From positions 11,780,001-11,844,000 of the forward strand of contig JBHGNT010000009.1 of NCBI GenBank assembly GCA_043228905.1: DNA of 64,000 nucleotides, read 5' to 3'. The stretch is from Azolla caroliniana (taxonomy: Eukaryota; Polypodiophyta). The position numbers and the translations under genes were made by a program. Below the pieces are notes generated by a model. It saw only the letters and a program-made list of their open reading frames with translations. It was not told where the DNA came from and ran no database searches. Below are positions 8,382 to 19,648 of the stretch, piece after piece (position 1 is the stretch's first letter; every line of letters begins with the position of its first letter).

Positions 8382-10765
8382 ACACACATGCCGAAGTCGT
8401 ACTGGGCATAAGTGGCTAACATGGCCGTATACCTCATGAATAGGTGTACGACATCGGGTGTGCACGAACTTACTCCGCACGAGAAGTTTTTCGGAAAGAA
8501 GCCAGACCTATCACATGTTCGGATATTCGGCTCCATTGCGTACGTGCACATTCCCGACGAGAAGCATCAAAAGCTCGACCCGAAGTCGGAGAAATGTATC
8601 CTCGTAGGATACTCACTAGAGCAAAAGCGGTACAAGTGCTATCACCCCTCAACTCGAAAATCTCGAGTAAGTCGAGACGTCGCTTTCGATGAGTCTGCAT
8701 CCTGGTACGCACCATAGACAACTTCGACTCCGATTCCGCTCGACCCAGAATCCGCCGAAATAGAGATAGAAGCCGAAGATCGGCTCACACGCATGTTTGC
8801 AGAAAGCCCGATTATGACAAGGCTTAGTGGACCACAAGAGTCTCCGAGCGATCAAAGCACATCTCAGCCGAGTCCGAAGCTGGACAAAGGGAAAGTGAAA
8901 ATGCCGGAGTATGAAGACGATCACTTCGACGACAACGAATCGACTCACTCCCTCGATAGTGACTTTGAAGGCCTTGACATCCGGACAAATGGAGTGAAGA
9001 AAGCCTTAGAATCCGCAAACAAGAAGCTCTGCCGATCCACCCGTGAAAAAAACCTCGTAAGCCGATTCAGCTATAACGATTAAATGACATACCATTACGC
9101 CCTTATGGTGAAGGTAGCGGCAGTACGGGAGCCAGAAACGTTTTTCGAAGCCGTGAAGGGCCCCAAATGGGTTGAAGCGATGAATGAGGAGATGCAAGCA
9201 CTCTCCAAGAATGAGACATGGGATCTTGTTCCCCACTCACCGCACAAGAAGGCAATTGGCTGTAGATGGATCTACAAGGTGAAGTATAATGCCGATGGCT
9301 CCGTAAACCGTTACAAAGCTCGACTCGTAGCGAAAGGATATGCACAGATGCATGGAGTCAACTACGAAGAGACATTTGCCCTGATGGCAAAGATGACTGT
9401 GACCGTGATTGCACTTGCGGCGGCGAAAGGGTGGCACCTCCATTAGATGGACCTAAAGAACACCTTTCTTCAAGGCAAATTAGAAGAGGAGGTTTACATG
9501 GTTCAACCACCCGTCTTCGAATCCAACATTCATCCGAAAGCCGTATGCCAACTCAAGAAGCCTCTCTACGGCCTCAAGCAAGCACTGCATGCTTGGCATT
9601 CGAAGATTACGCAATATCTTCATCAAATCGGCTTTCGAATGTCGAAATCCGACAACTCCCTCTACGTACGAAATGACTCTAGAAGCTCGATTGTCATCAT
9701 CCTATACGTGGATGATCTAGTCATTGGAGGTGAGCATTTAGTCGACATCAACAAGGTGAAGTCCCTCCTCTCCAACAAATTCAAGATGACGGACATGAAG
9801 GAGCTTCATTACTTCCTAGGCATCGAGGTAATTCAGACTCCGGCCGACATTATGATCTCTCAATGGCACTACATTCTCAACTTATTATATAAGTTTGGGA
9901 TGATAGAGTGCAAATCTGTAGTAATCCCTCTCGATCGAAACCTCAAACTGGATGCCGACTCCGGCACAGATGAGTGCGAGCTGACTCAATATCGACAACT
10001 GATCGAGAGCCTCATCTATTTCATGATCAAGCAACCCGACCTCAACTATCCGGTCGGCCTCCTTAGCCAATTCATGCAAACTCCACGAGATATCCATTTT
10101 GATGGCGCTAAGTGAGTATTACGATACATGAGCAGCACAATGGATTACGACATCCTTTATGCATCGGCCACACAAACTCGACTCGAAGGGTACACGAATG
10201 CTGACTAGGCCGCCTACAAAGCCAATCGATGATCAACCTTTGGTTTTGTCTTCTCCCTTGGCAATGGAGCAATTTCGTGGAGTAGCAAGAAGCAACCAAC
10301 CGTAGCTTTTTCGAGTACGGAGGCTGAATACATGGGCACAACCGTAGATGTATGTGAAGTCGTATGACTCAAAAGGATTTTGAGGGATCTGGACATTCCC
10401 ATCAAGGATCAAACTCCCATTTACTGGGACAACATGCGCAGTATATATCTGGCTTAGAACCTAGTGTTCCATGCACGCACCAAGCATATCCAAGTATATT
10501 ATCAGTTCAATCGAGAGTGTGTTCATGCTGGAGATGTCGATCTTCTACACATCAACACGAATCTTCAAATGACCGAAATCTTCATGAAAGCCCTTGGAGC
10601 CGTCAATCGAGAGTGTGTTCATGCTGGAGATGTCGATCTTCTACACATCAACACGAATCTTCAAATGACCGAAATCTTCATGAAAGCCCTTGGAGCCGAC
10701 AAGCTTCGGCAATTCATGTCAGACCTTGAATTGACGATCCTTGACTTGCCAAGATTGAGGGGGAG
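8382..10765 (+). pseudogene. Copia integrase C-terminus, reverse transcriptase and RNase H (TE2)
   Basis: One frame covers the whole region. Integrase end: FGSIAYVHIPDEK. Acidic linker: 8793-9080. RT: WDLVPHSPHKKAIGCRW, then the catalytic YVDD in ILYVDDLVIGG (about 9698-9730) and HYFLGIEV. RNase [20 protein letters not shown] and the final FHARTKHI and LRGS. In-frame stops near 8716, 9081, 9444, 10113, 10206, 10228, 10366 and 10456 kill it; several replace expected Trp, Gln or Arg codons by single transitions. The polypurine tract (GATTGAGGGGGAG) ends at 10765. Confidence 0.88.
10507..10698 (+). repeat. Perfect 96-bp tandem duplication in TE2 RNase H
   Basis: 10507-10602 is repeated exactly at 10603-10698. 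The unit encodes 32 residues, including ECVHAGDVDLLHINTN and MTEIFMKALGA, and the duplication keeps the frame. Other elements here have one copy (for example TE7), so this is a local event in an already dead gene. Confidence 0.95.
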
Positions 10766-10892
10766 TACAAGCGAGAACCGGATACCATCCGAACCAGGTA
10801 CGAGCCGAAGCAGACACCAGAGATCGTTCGAACTGGATACCAACCGAAGCGGACATCAATCTAAAGGAACCAACCCGAGTTGAGCTTGAAAG
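10766..10892 (+). repeat. TE2 3' LTR, left part
   Basis: It begins directly after the polypurine tract with TACAAGCGAG, so the expected TG start reads TA. TE4 interrupts it after GAAAG (10888-10892), and the LTR continues at 16567. Confidence 0.8.
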
Positions 10893-10908
10893 TGTCATGA
10901 TATGGCAA

Positions 10909-10962
10909 GACTCGAACCCATGACCTTATACTACATGGGTCAAGCTCTCGACCATTAGACTA
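10909..10962 (-). other. tRNA-like module, antisense in the TE4 5' LTR
   Basis: On the minus strand the A box TAGTCTAATGG (10962-10952) fits the consensus TRGYNNANNNG fully. The B box GGGTTCGAGTC (10919-10909) follows 43 bp later, the spacing found in real tRNA genes. The sequence between them can form a TGACC/GGTCA stem with a large loop. No acceptor stem is seen. Confidence 0.65.
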
Positions 10963-11076
10963 TACATTGTAATACATAGAATATTATTTTCATTTATGTT
11001 TTATTATAGAAAATTGATGTATATTCCAGATTTCTCTGGAACATTCTAGAAACTTCAGGAGTATTCCTTAGAACAC

Positions 11077-11121
11077 TATAAAAGGAGGCACAATGCATTA
11101 TTTCGAACCAAATCGGTTCAA
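11077..11121 (+). promoter_or_regulatory. TE4 core promoter and predicted self-primer at the transcript 5' end
   Basis: TATAAAA (11077-11083) is followed 33 bp later by AAATCGGTTCAA (11110-11121), which is perfectly complementary to the sequence just inside the LTR (11329-11340). The transcript 5' end would therefore be able to anneal to the primer site, as in Tf1. Confidence 0.65.
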
Positions 11122-11185
11122 CGCCAGTCTTAAGCCTCCTAGCTACTGTACATTTTCTTCACATAATATATATCTTTTCTTATCA

Positions 11186-11219
<34 letters not shown>

Positions 11220-11328
11220 CCTCCCTCTCACTCACTCTTTCCTTCTCTCGAGAGTTCCTCACCTCTCTTAGTACTAATACTTCTTTTAGTACTAATTCCT
11301 TCTCTGTCTTAGTACTGTTCTTGACAGT

Positions 11329-11340
11329 TTGAACCGATTT
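11329..11340 (+). promoter_or_regulatory. Self-priming primer binding site of TE4
   Basis: TTGAACCGATTT starts 2 nt after the 5' LTR. It lacks the TGG expected for a tRNA CCA end. It is the exact 12-nt reverse complement of 11110-11121. The same site in TE9 is TTGAACCAATTT and its LTR partner has changed to match. Confidence 0.7.
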
Positions 11341-11399
11341 TCCTACCTTCTGTCTCTCTCATTTCCTACTAATCTATTATTCCTCTTTTCTTTCATCCC

Positions 11400-12550
11400 A
11401 TGGCCACTATTAGCGCTGAAGAATATCAATCTGTTTTCTCGGAATTTCAATGCTTGAAAGAGAAGTTCCATGCTTTGGAACAAGAAAACCAACGGTTGCT
11501 GGGGGATCTTCAGCAAATCTCCTTAGAAAAGCAGCAAACGCAACAACAACATGGGGAACTTGCGTTACGCGTGCAACAACTCGAAGCAACCATCGTAGCG
11601 ATGCAACAACAAGGGCCCGGAACACAAGGGATTCACAAAGAACCCAAGATTGGGCTTCCCACGAAGTTCGATGGAACGCGATCGCAGTTTAGAGGGTTCC
11701 TTAACCAGATACGATTAGTTATTCAAATGCATCCTTCCCGGTATCCCACCGATGCATCACGAGTGGGTTTTGTAGGCACTTTGTTAAGTGGCTCAGCGTT
11801 GGCATGGTTCGCTTCACTATTAGAAAAGGAATCCCCGTTACGCAACAATTTTGAAGAGTTTCTAGGTGAGTTTAAAGCATGTTTCGGAGATACTGACAGC
11901 ATCAAGACCGCAATCAACAAAATTCGGCGATTACGCCAAGGTGACCGTCCAGCCTCCGCATATGCTACAGATTTTCGCCTACTCGCTACTGATATCTCTT
12001 GGGATGATCAAGCGTTGATGGAGCAATTCCGTTATGGTTTACGCAACGACGTCAAGGATTTACTCTTGACCTTCCCCAAAGAGCCAAAGTCCTTAACAGA
12101 AGCAATCAGTCGCGCGGTGAGATGTGACAACCGCCTCTTTGAGCGACGTTCGAAACGACAACTACAGATGCCGAGGGCAAGATCAGAGCCCACCTACGCC
12201 TCAGTGGTAGCAAGAACTTTTCTGAGGGAGTCATATAATGCGCCTCCAGCGAGTACTTCGACTCCGATGGAGATTGACACTACACATCGTCGAGGGCCAT
12301 TATCCGAAGAAGAAAAGTAGCGACGCCGTACAAATTGACTATGTCTTTACTGCGGTGGACCAGGACATATTGCAATAAATTTCCCCCATAGGCCAAGAAG
12401 ATAGGTAAACCAAATAGTCGCTAGTTCTAATTGTACTAAACCCGAGCCTATTTCAGTAGGGATATCTGATAGTCCTAATAGTACTAATAGCCCAGATCTA
12501 GCAAACAGATTTGATGTCCTTAGTCAGTTAGAAGAAGAGTTAAACGACTA
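11400..12550 (+). pseudogene. Chromovirus gag of TE4
   Basis: ATG 11400 opens 306 codons: an N-terminal coiled coil (EKFHALEQENQRLLGDLQQ), then a retrotransposon capsid domain with LPTKFDGTRSQFRGFLNQI and WDDQALMEQFRYGL. A TAG at 12318-12320 precedes the knuckle region CLYCGGPGHIAINF, where the last Cys is changed to Phe; the TE9 copy keeps CLYCGSPGHIAINC. More stops follow to 12550. Pol begins in a different frame at about 12560. Confidence 0.85.
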
Positions 12551-12559
12551 AGTCCAGCC

Positions 12560-15500
12560 AAAATAGGAGCCATTTGGTTGGACAGCCCTAGATCTGTGCA
12601 GCCCATTAGTGGTTCCATTCCCTCTAAGCAAGTTAGTGATGTGTTCGTAGCCCAAGTAATAGTTAGTACTAAAAGTACCCCTCCAATACATGTCCTAGCA
12701 CTCCTAGATTCCGGAGCTAACTCTTGCTTTATGGATAAGAAATTTGCTCAAGCTCATAAGATATCCCTAAGAAAACTCCAGTGTCCAGCCTCTGTAGTAG
12801 TCATTGATGGACGTCCCATTGCTTCCGGAAATATCATAGAAGAGTCAGAGCCCATTAATATTGTCCTAGATAACTTAGCATGTGTAGTATCATTTAATAT
12901 TATTAGTATCCCAGAACATCCCATAGTTTTAGGATTACCGTGGTTCGAGTTACATAACCCAGACATAGATTGGAGAACAAGAGAAATCCGGTGTCGACAA
13001 ACCCAAGGGTCAACTCAGAAGATGGCAACCATTTCGATACGTCAGTTGCGTAAAGACGGGCACAAGGAGGAAATGTTCCTCTTTGCAATATCAGTAAACC
13101 CCTCCAGCACCACTAAAGAAGGATCCACCGTTCAACTTCCCGAGAAGTATCGTCATTACGCCGATGTGTTCAATAAAGTACAAGCCAACACACTTCCTCA
13201 TCATCGACCGTACGATTGCCCCATCGATTTACAACCGGGAAAAGAGCTGCCATGGGGACCGATCTACAATTTGTCACCAACCGAGCTAGAAGTCCTTCGG
13301 GCCTATATAGAGGAGAATTTCGAAAATGGTTTCATCCGGCATTCGAAATCTCCAGCCGGCGCGCCCATTTTCTTCGTCAAGAAAAAGGATGGATCGCTTC
13401 GTCTTGTTGTAGATTACCGTGGCCTGAATAAGGTTACAATCAGGAATAGGTATGCTCTTCCCCTTATCTCAAGTCTTTTAGAACGGATCAATGGTGCCAG
13501 GTTCTTCACGAAGATCGACTTACGGGGGGAGCATATAACCTTGTATGGATCCGACCAGGAGACGAATGGAAGACCGCGTTTCGCACCAGATATGGGCACT
13601 TCGAGTATACGGTCATGCCGTTCGGCCTCACTAATGCACCGACAGTCTTCCAACACATGGCTAATGATATATTCCGAGATCTATTGGATGATTGTTTGAT
13701 CATCTATTTGGATGATCTACTGGTTTATTCAAAGACCCAAGAAGAACATGATTCTCATGTACTATTAGTACTAAAACGACTTCGAGAACATGGTCTGTAT
13801 GCAAAGCTGGAAAAATGTAGTTTCGGGTGCAACCAAGTGGAATTTCTTGGCTACATCATTTCGTTAGAAGGCATCTCCATGGACCCAGCTGAGGTCAAAA
13901 CGGTGGTAGAATGGCAGACTCCACGTTCGGTGCGGGATGTGCAATGCTTCCTAGGCTTTGCCAATTTTTACCGGAAGTTCATACAAGATTACTCAAAGAT
14001 CGTTCTACCTCTCACACAACTTACTAGGAAGGGACAACCGTTCATTTGGTCTGAAGGAATGGACGTGGCTTTCGAGAGTCTTAAAAAGGCATTTACATCG
14101 GCTCCAATTCTAGCTCATGTCGATCCGGAAAAAACCATTTATAATCGAAGCCGACGCATCGGATTTTTCATTGGGGAGCATTCTGTCACAACAGGGGAAT
14201 GATGAGAAGCTACATCCTGTGGCTTTTCACTCACGCAAGTTTGACGCCGCCGAAATCAACTACGAAGTTCATGATAAGGAGCTATTGGCAATAGTGGATT
14301 CTTTTATGCAATGGAGGCATTTTCTGGAGGGATCCTCTCATTCGGTCACCGTATTTAGTGACCACAAGAACCTTGCCTACTTTCAGGATGCTCGTGTGTT
14401 GAATCGACGTCAAGCTCGGTGGGCCCACTTCCTCACGCGTTTCGACTTCAAAATTACATATCGTCCGGGGAAGCACCAAGGGAAGGCTGATGCATTATCA
14501 CGGCGTTCGTACCTAGCACCCCGTCCCGGTGAGCCAGCTTTCGATAACCAAAAACAAGTCATCTTGGGACCGGCACGACTACAAGCAACAAAGATCTTTT
14601 ACATGCCCATGGATTCCCGCGTTATCGATACCATACGCGAAGACTTGAAGACAGATGAGTTCGCCCAAGCTATACTAGCACAAATTGATCCCTCTCGAGC
14701 GTCGTGTTCACAGTCGCAACCACCAGGTACGGACTATCGGCAATTCAAATACCATGATGGATTACTCTTCTTTAAAGAATTTTTGTATGTTCCTAATGGT
14801 TCTTGCCGCCTTCAAGTAGTACAAAACTGTCATGACACATATATAGCTGGGCATTTTGGTAGTACTAAAACACTACATTTAGTACAACGATCATTCTGGT
14901 GGCCCTGTATGCGACAATTTGTCGAGGATTTTGTTCGGACTTGTGATACATGCTGCAGAGCGAAAATGCCAAGGCATCATCCATATGGTTTATTAGAACC
15001 ATTACCAATTCCAAGCAAGCCGTGGCAATCCATTTCTCTAGACTTCATCACAGATCTTCCAGTCTCTAAGGGGTTCAATGCGATTCTAATGGTGGTCGAT
15101 CGATATACGAAGATGGCTCATTTCTTGCCATGTACTAAGGAGATCTCCAGTGAAGACACTGCCGAAATTGTCATGCGTGAAGTATTTCGGCATCATGGAC
15201 TTCCCGATAGTATCATCAGCGACTGTGGACCCTAGTTCATGTCAAAATTCTGGAAGCACCTTTTTAACATGCTCAATGTCACTTGTAACCTCTCCTCCGG
15301 CTACCACCCACAAACCGATGGCCAACCAGAACGAACCAATCAAACGCTGGAGCAGTATCTGCGGTGCTTTCTCAGCTATCATCAGGATGACTGGGCAGAT
15401 ATTCTCCACTTCGCCAAATTTGCCTATAACAACTCTATCCACGCATCCACGAAAGTTACGTCATTTTATGCTTATACGGGATGTCACCCCCAGTGGTGTG

Positions 15501-16138
15501 TACTTGAAACCCCAGAGGTGTCCACAAATCCTTGCGCAGAGGATCGTTTGGAGAGGTTACGCAAGATACAAGCGGATTTATCTACTCATCTCCAACAAGC
15601 TCAACAAACACACAAGGTTTATGTGGATCGTCATCGACTCCCATCTAGTTTTAACATTGGAGATAGGGTATGGCTACTCCGACGACACATCAAGACTACT
15701 CGCCCATGCGAGAAGTTGGATTATCGGCGATTAGGTCCTTTCCGTATTATCGGGAAGATTAATGATGTCGCTTTTTGTCTTGATCTACCTCCACAACTTC
15801 GGATACATCCGGTGTTTCATAGTTCTCTCCTCGAACCCTATCAAGAAAGCACTATCCCAGGACGTATTACACAGCCTCCACCCCCGATCGAGCTTGAAGA
15901 TGGACCTGAGTACGAGGTTGCCGCCATCCTTGATTCCAAGCTTGTTCGCAACAAGCTCTACTATCTAGTCGACTGGCTAGGATATAGTCCCAACGAGCGT
16001 ACTTGGGAACCGATAGAGAATGTCACCAATGCTCGTGCTCTTCTTGAAGACTTCCATCGTCAATATCCAGACAAACCGGGTCCTCAATCCAAAACGACTC
16101 GTTACACTCGTCGTTTTAAAGGGGGGATAGTGTCATGA
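12560..16138 (+). pseudogene. Chromovirus pol of TE4: protease, RT, RNase H, integrase, chromodomain
   Basis: Protease has LLDSGANSCF (12711-12740). RT has FVKKKDGSLRLVVDYR and the catalytic YLDD (13705-13716). RNase H starts at IIEADASDFSLGSILS. Integrase has the zinc-binding H and C residues (GHFGSTKTL, CDTCCRAK) and the core SLDFITDLP, DRYTKMAHF and HPQTDGQPERTNQ. A chromodomain follows (about 15895-16050: YEVAAILDSKL, YYLVDWLGY, TWEPIENV); in other elements this domain reads histone marks to guide insertion. Lesions: frameshifts near 13525-13532 (G run) and 14129-14136 (A run), and CAG-to-TAG at 15233. The stop overlaps the 3' LTR start. Confidence 0.92.
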
Positions 16139-16566
16139 TATGGCAAGACTCGAACCCATGACCTTATACTACATGGGTCGAGCTCTCAACCATTAGACTA
16201 TACATTGTAATACATAGAATTTTTTATCTATGTTTTATTATAGAAAATTGATGTATATTCCAGATTTCTCAGGAACATTCTAGAAACTTCAGGAGTATTC
16301 CTTAGAACACTATAAAAGGAGGCACAAGGCATTATTTCGAACCAAATCAGTTCAACGCCAGTCTTAAGCCTCCTAGCTACTGTACATTTTCTTCACATAA
16401 TATATATCTTTTCTTATCATCACTCTCTCTCTCTCTCTCTCTCTCTTGATCTCTCTCTCCCTCCCTGTCACTCACTCTTTCCTTCTCTCAAGAGTTCTTC
16501 ACCTCTCTTAGTACTAATACTTCTTTTAGTACTAATTCCTTCTCTGTCTTAGTACTGTTCCTGACA
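16131..16566 (+). repeat. 3' LTR of TE4 (436 bp)
   Basis: It follows the polypurine tract AAAGGGGGGATAG. It is homologous to 10893-11326 with a modest number of differences. The predicted primer segment here reads AAATCAGTTCAA, one mismatch from the 5' LTR copy. Confidence 0.93.
16147..16200 (-). other. tRNA-like module, antisense in the TE4 3' LTR
   Basis: The same module as at 10909-10962. A box TAGTCTAATGG (16200-16190) and B box GGGTTCGAGTC (16157-16147) are both intact. Confidence 0.65.
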
Positions 16567-16958
16567 GAAAGGGTGTGTCGAGAATCAAGCTCAACATAAC
16601 ACAACGTGTGAACACACCTTTTGAGAATCCATGATTACTCAAAGGTCAAGAGTCACACCACTACTCTCTACACATTAACTATGTGCCATAGAATCATATT
16701 CTATGACAGATAACTAATGAGTTACATATTCCCCATGACTATGAGTTTTCCCATTCCCCAAGAGAGAGTAGTTCTTGTAGTTAGCTAATGAAGAGAGAGG
16801 GTGACTATATATAAAGCACCCTTCTCCTACTTCATATTAAGTCGGTTATGACTCCTTGTTATGCTACATTTTGTAATTCTTATTCTACTTGTGAAATATA
16901 CACCTTCTTCTCGAGTATTCCTTTTTCTATCTATCTTGTGTTCTCTCATCTCTTTACA
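16567..16958 (+). repeat. TE2 3' LTR, right part
   Basis: It begins with the second copy of the TE4 target duplication (GAAAG). From 16668 on it matches the TE2 5' LTR, including TATATATAAAGC near 16806, and it ends TTTACA at 16958. TE5 copia sequence starts immediately after. Confidence 0.85.
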
Positions 16959-19461
16959 ACATCAAGTGCTCACATTTCATCCTGCATGGCTAATCGCCAG
17001 TTGGCTTCCTGTGATGCCTCCGCATAGATGTCCGGCTTGCAGACTTCTACCACTTTCATCATGTTGCATAATGATGCACAATATATTCATTGTAACCATA
17101 CCGGATCACTAGGTTCTTGTGGCGAGTTGATCAATGTAACTTCTCATTCATCGATTTCAAGGCCCTCTTGGCCATATTTGACCTCAACTCTTGAGGCTCC
17201 TTTTTCACTCTGGTGGGTGTCGGATTCTCCCTGATATGATGCACCTCTGTCTATGTCTTACTTTGACATCTTCATCTTCCCCTTCTTTTTGCGCATATAC
17301 CGTCTCCTCGGTTCCTTGTGCGGGTAGTGCACGACCGAGTCTTCACTGCCTGCCGACTCTTCATTTGGCTAGTCATTCTGACTCAACTCTTCATTTGGGT
17401 CACTTAGCCGGAATGAAATCGGACTCTCTTCTAGAGTGTCGATATCTTCTTCTTCTTCTTCTTCTTCTTCCCGAATCATCTTGGCCTCACTGGCCTCATC
17501 CTCAGTAATCAGTATGGAGTCCTAGGGAGTTGGAGACGGAAGAGAATACCAAAACTTTGATTCGTCGAAAATGACATCGCGGTTGACTTATACTTGCTTC
17601 ATTCGGGTGTTATAGCATTTGTAACCCTTCTGTTCATGCGAGTAGCTGACCAATACACACTTTTTTGACTTGGTGTCCAACTTCTTCCAGTTCTCATCTA
17701 GCACATGCACATATGCAATACTACCGAACACTCTCGGTTCCTTCTTTCGGCGACGCCGTTCTGCTCTAGCGTATATCTATAGCTAAATTCATGCTAAATT
17801 CCCATTTGTTGCAGATAACAGTTGAATTGGCCAGAAATGTATTCTTTTCCACCATCCGACCGCATACACTTGATCTTCCTCTCGGTTTCCCTTTCCACTA
17901 ATTTTTTTACGTTTCGGAAATAGTCGAAGACGTCACTCTTTTTCTCTATGAGGTGGATCCATGTGTGTTGGCTATAGTCATCGATGAAGGAGATGAAATA
18001 TCAACTCCCGCCTAGGCTCACATTCTGTGCCGGTCCCCATACATCTGAATGTATTAAGTCGAGCTAATTTCAACTTTGGTTTTGCTCGTTGGGAAAAGGA
18101 AGCTGGTATTGCTTCCCTAGCTGGCAGGCTTCATAAATTTGGGCCTTCCGGCCACCGAACTTTGGCAAACCGAACACAAATTGTTTCATTTGCAACTCTT
18201 GAAGCTGTTGGAAGTTGACATGGCCAATCCTCTTATGCCACAAGTTGATATTGGATTCTATTTTTTGTCCCTTGGCGAACATTGCGGTGTTGATGTCGTT
18301 TGTGTTGAGGACGAACATCCTCCCTTCTCGTCACCCTTGCGCAATGATTTTCCCTTCTTCTTCGATGAAGCACCCGAGATGGATGAAGTGGACTTGCATT
18401 CCTTGGTCCATGATTTGTCCAACAGACACCAGATTCTTGGTGATCGTTGGGACATGCAGGACATTCATTAATCTCCCTTTTTGGCCGACATGGCTTAATG
18501 GGACATCTCCGATGTGCTCGATGGGATGTGAGGTGTTATCATCGGTTTCGACGACACTCGATTGTTCCAGCTTCCCCAAATGTGAGAACCACTCTTCTTG
18601 TCTTGTCATGTGATTCGACACTCCGGAATTGATGTACCACACCTCGTTCGGCATCGAGGTGCTTATCTTCATTGAATTTGCTTTGTGCTTCATCACAAAG
18701 GTTGGGCCCGTTCCGGCTTGGTTTGAACCTTCAACGAAGTGCGATCACTACCGATTTCCCTGTTCAGCTTTGCGTGATCCGGATTTGTTTGAGTCAGCCT
18801 TCTTCTTCCAGCAATCACTTTCTTTGTGGCCTTTCCGGCCATAATACCAACATTCTATCGCGGCCTTCGCCTTCCGGTTTTTGGCACCGCCTTGACTCCC
18901 CCTACTCGTGGAGGGTCCGGAACCGCTGTCAACGTGTTGATTATGCTTCTGATTCTACTCTTGTCGGTCACCACCATTGCATGCTGATTCACCATGTTCA
19001 CCACAACCACGGGGCTTATCCGCCCCCGTGTACAACATCCGACTGTCAAATTGTGTGCTCCTTGACACACCTGCGTGGTTTTCTTCGACCATAAGCATCG
19101 ATTGTAGGTAAAAAAATGACGGTGGTTTTTCCTTCTTCTTTTTTCCTAAAAAGATACGCCAAGTGGTATTTTGAAATCATAAGAAATACAAAAGTTGTGT
19201 TGGATAAACAAATATACCAACCAATTCCCTTATACTCTCATTATAGCCAATTTAGTGTGTATATACAATAACGACACATAGTTTTTTGTACAATATGATT
19301 CTCCCTTGTGTAGATAACTGTCCAGATCGGCTCGTACCTTTGAGCCAGACCACTGACGAAAATTTGTACCATTTCTTCCTCATCCACTATCACATTGATG
19401 GACCCCAAGGTGTCACAGATGTTGGAATAAAAGGCCGACTCCTTCCACTTTGTATCCTAGT
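16959..19461 (-). pseudogene. TE5: Ty1/copia polyprotein remnant
   Basis: On the minus strand, from 19461 down: gag (ESAFYSNICDTLGSINVIVDEEEM), a short insertion (19136-19297), a degenerate knuckle CWYYGRKGHKESDC in which the second Cys is Tyr, protease with NSGVSNHMT where Asp has become Asn (18696-18331), integrase LWHKRIGHVN (18318-18070) and DDYSQHTW, then an internal deletion near 17755 that joins the integrase core to FGSIAYVHV, an acidic linker with a GAA run (17445-17472), and the start of RT (YGYNEYIVHHYA) broken at 16959 by TE2. The other half would lie left of TE2, outside the window. It is the family of TE7 and TE10 and is dead. Confidence 0.85.
19136..19297. other. About 160-bp insertion in TE5 gag
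   Basis: The TE5 gag frame is continuous on both sides of this block (IYTREN on one side, PPSFFYLQSM on the other) when compared with TE7 gag, which lacks it. The block is AT-rich with no coding potential. I see no convincing terminal inverted repeat or target duplication, so the class is open. Boundaries are good to about 5 bp. Confidence 0.55.
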
Positions 19462-19648
19462 GTGAACACGTCGTCTAGCTAGGGCTTGAGTATATAAGCT
19501 CAACCCTAACATTGTAAAGAGATCTCGGAGTGTAAGAGTCATAGAGAGAAAGGAGAATAAGAACTTTCATTGAAGCTCAAATCTAAGTCTTTATTGTTTT
19601 TTCTATTTCTTCTCTTGTCATGCATCTGTGTTGTTTGTTGTGCATAGC
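19462..19648 (+). repeat. TE6 5' LTR, left part
   Basis: It begins with TG next to the TE5 gag frame and carries a TATA box, GTATATAAGCTC, about 30 bp in. It is interrupted by TE7 after GTTGTGCATAGC. The assignment rests on the matching end and primer site at 25368-25432. Confidence 0.65.

Larger units (their letters stand above)
10893..11326 (+). repeat. 5' LTR of TE4 (434 bp)
   Basis: It starts TGTCATGATATGGCAAG and ends TTGACA. An antisense tRNA-like module begins within 20 bp of the start. TATAAAA is at 11077-11083 and a CT microsatellite at 11190-11217. The sequence AAATCGGTTCAA at 11110-11121 sits about 30 bp downstream of the TATA box, where transcription should start. Confidence 0.93.
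10893..16566 (+). mobile_element. TE4: Ty3/gypsy chromovirus, full length with target duplication
   Basis: LTRs of 434 and 436 bp (10893-11326 and 16131-16566) are flanked by GAAAG on both sides (10888-10892 and 16567-16571). Inside are a 12-nt self-complementary primer site, gag, then protease, RT, RNase H, integrase and a C-terminal chromodomain. The domain order RT-RNaseH-integrase-chromodomain defines a chromovirus. The length is 5674 bp. Two frameshifts and one TAG in pol, plus stops at the gag end, make this copy inactive. It is inserted in the TE2 3' LTR. Confidence 0.95.
1641..16958 (+). mobile_element. TE2: Ty1/copia retrotransposon, host of several insertions
   Basis: Once the inserts are removed, the parts line up as one plus-strand copia: truncated 5' LTR 1641-1996, primer site 1997-2008, gag 2164-2393 and 3170-3800, protease and integrase to 4814, integrase end to RNase H 8382-10765, and a 3' LTR at 10766-10892 plus 16567-16958. 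Inserted inside are sLTR-1 (2394-3169), TE3 (4815-8381) and TE4 (10893-16566), and TE1 cuts the 5' LTR. Reading-frame continuity across each insert supports the assembly. TE2 itself lies in TE5. Many stops make it non-functional. Confidence 0.85.

Noticed and set aside
17445-17475. A poly-Glu or poly-Ser coding run as a special domain
   Set aside because: It is a (CTT)n/(GAA)n microsatellite in the acidic linker of a dead copia element.
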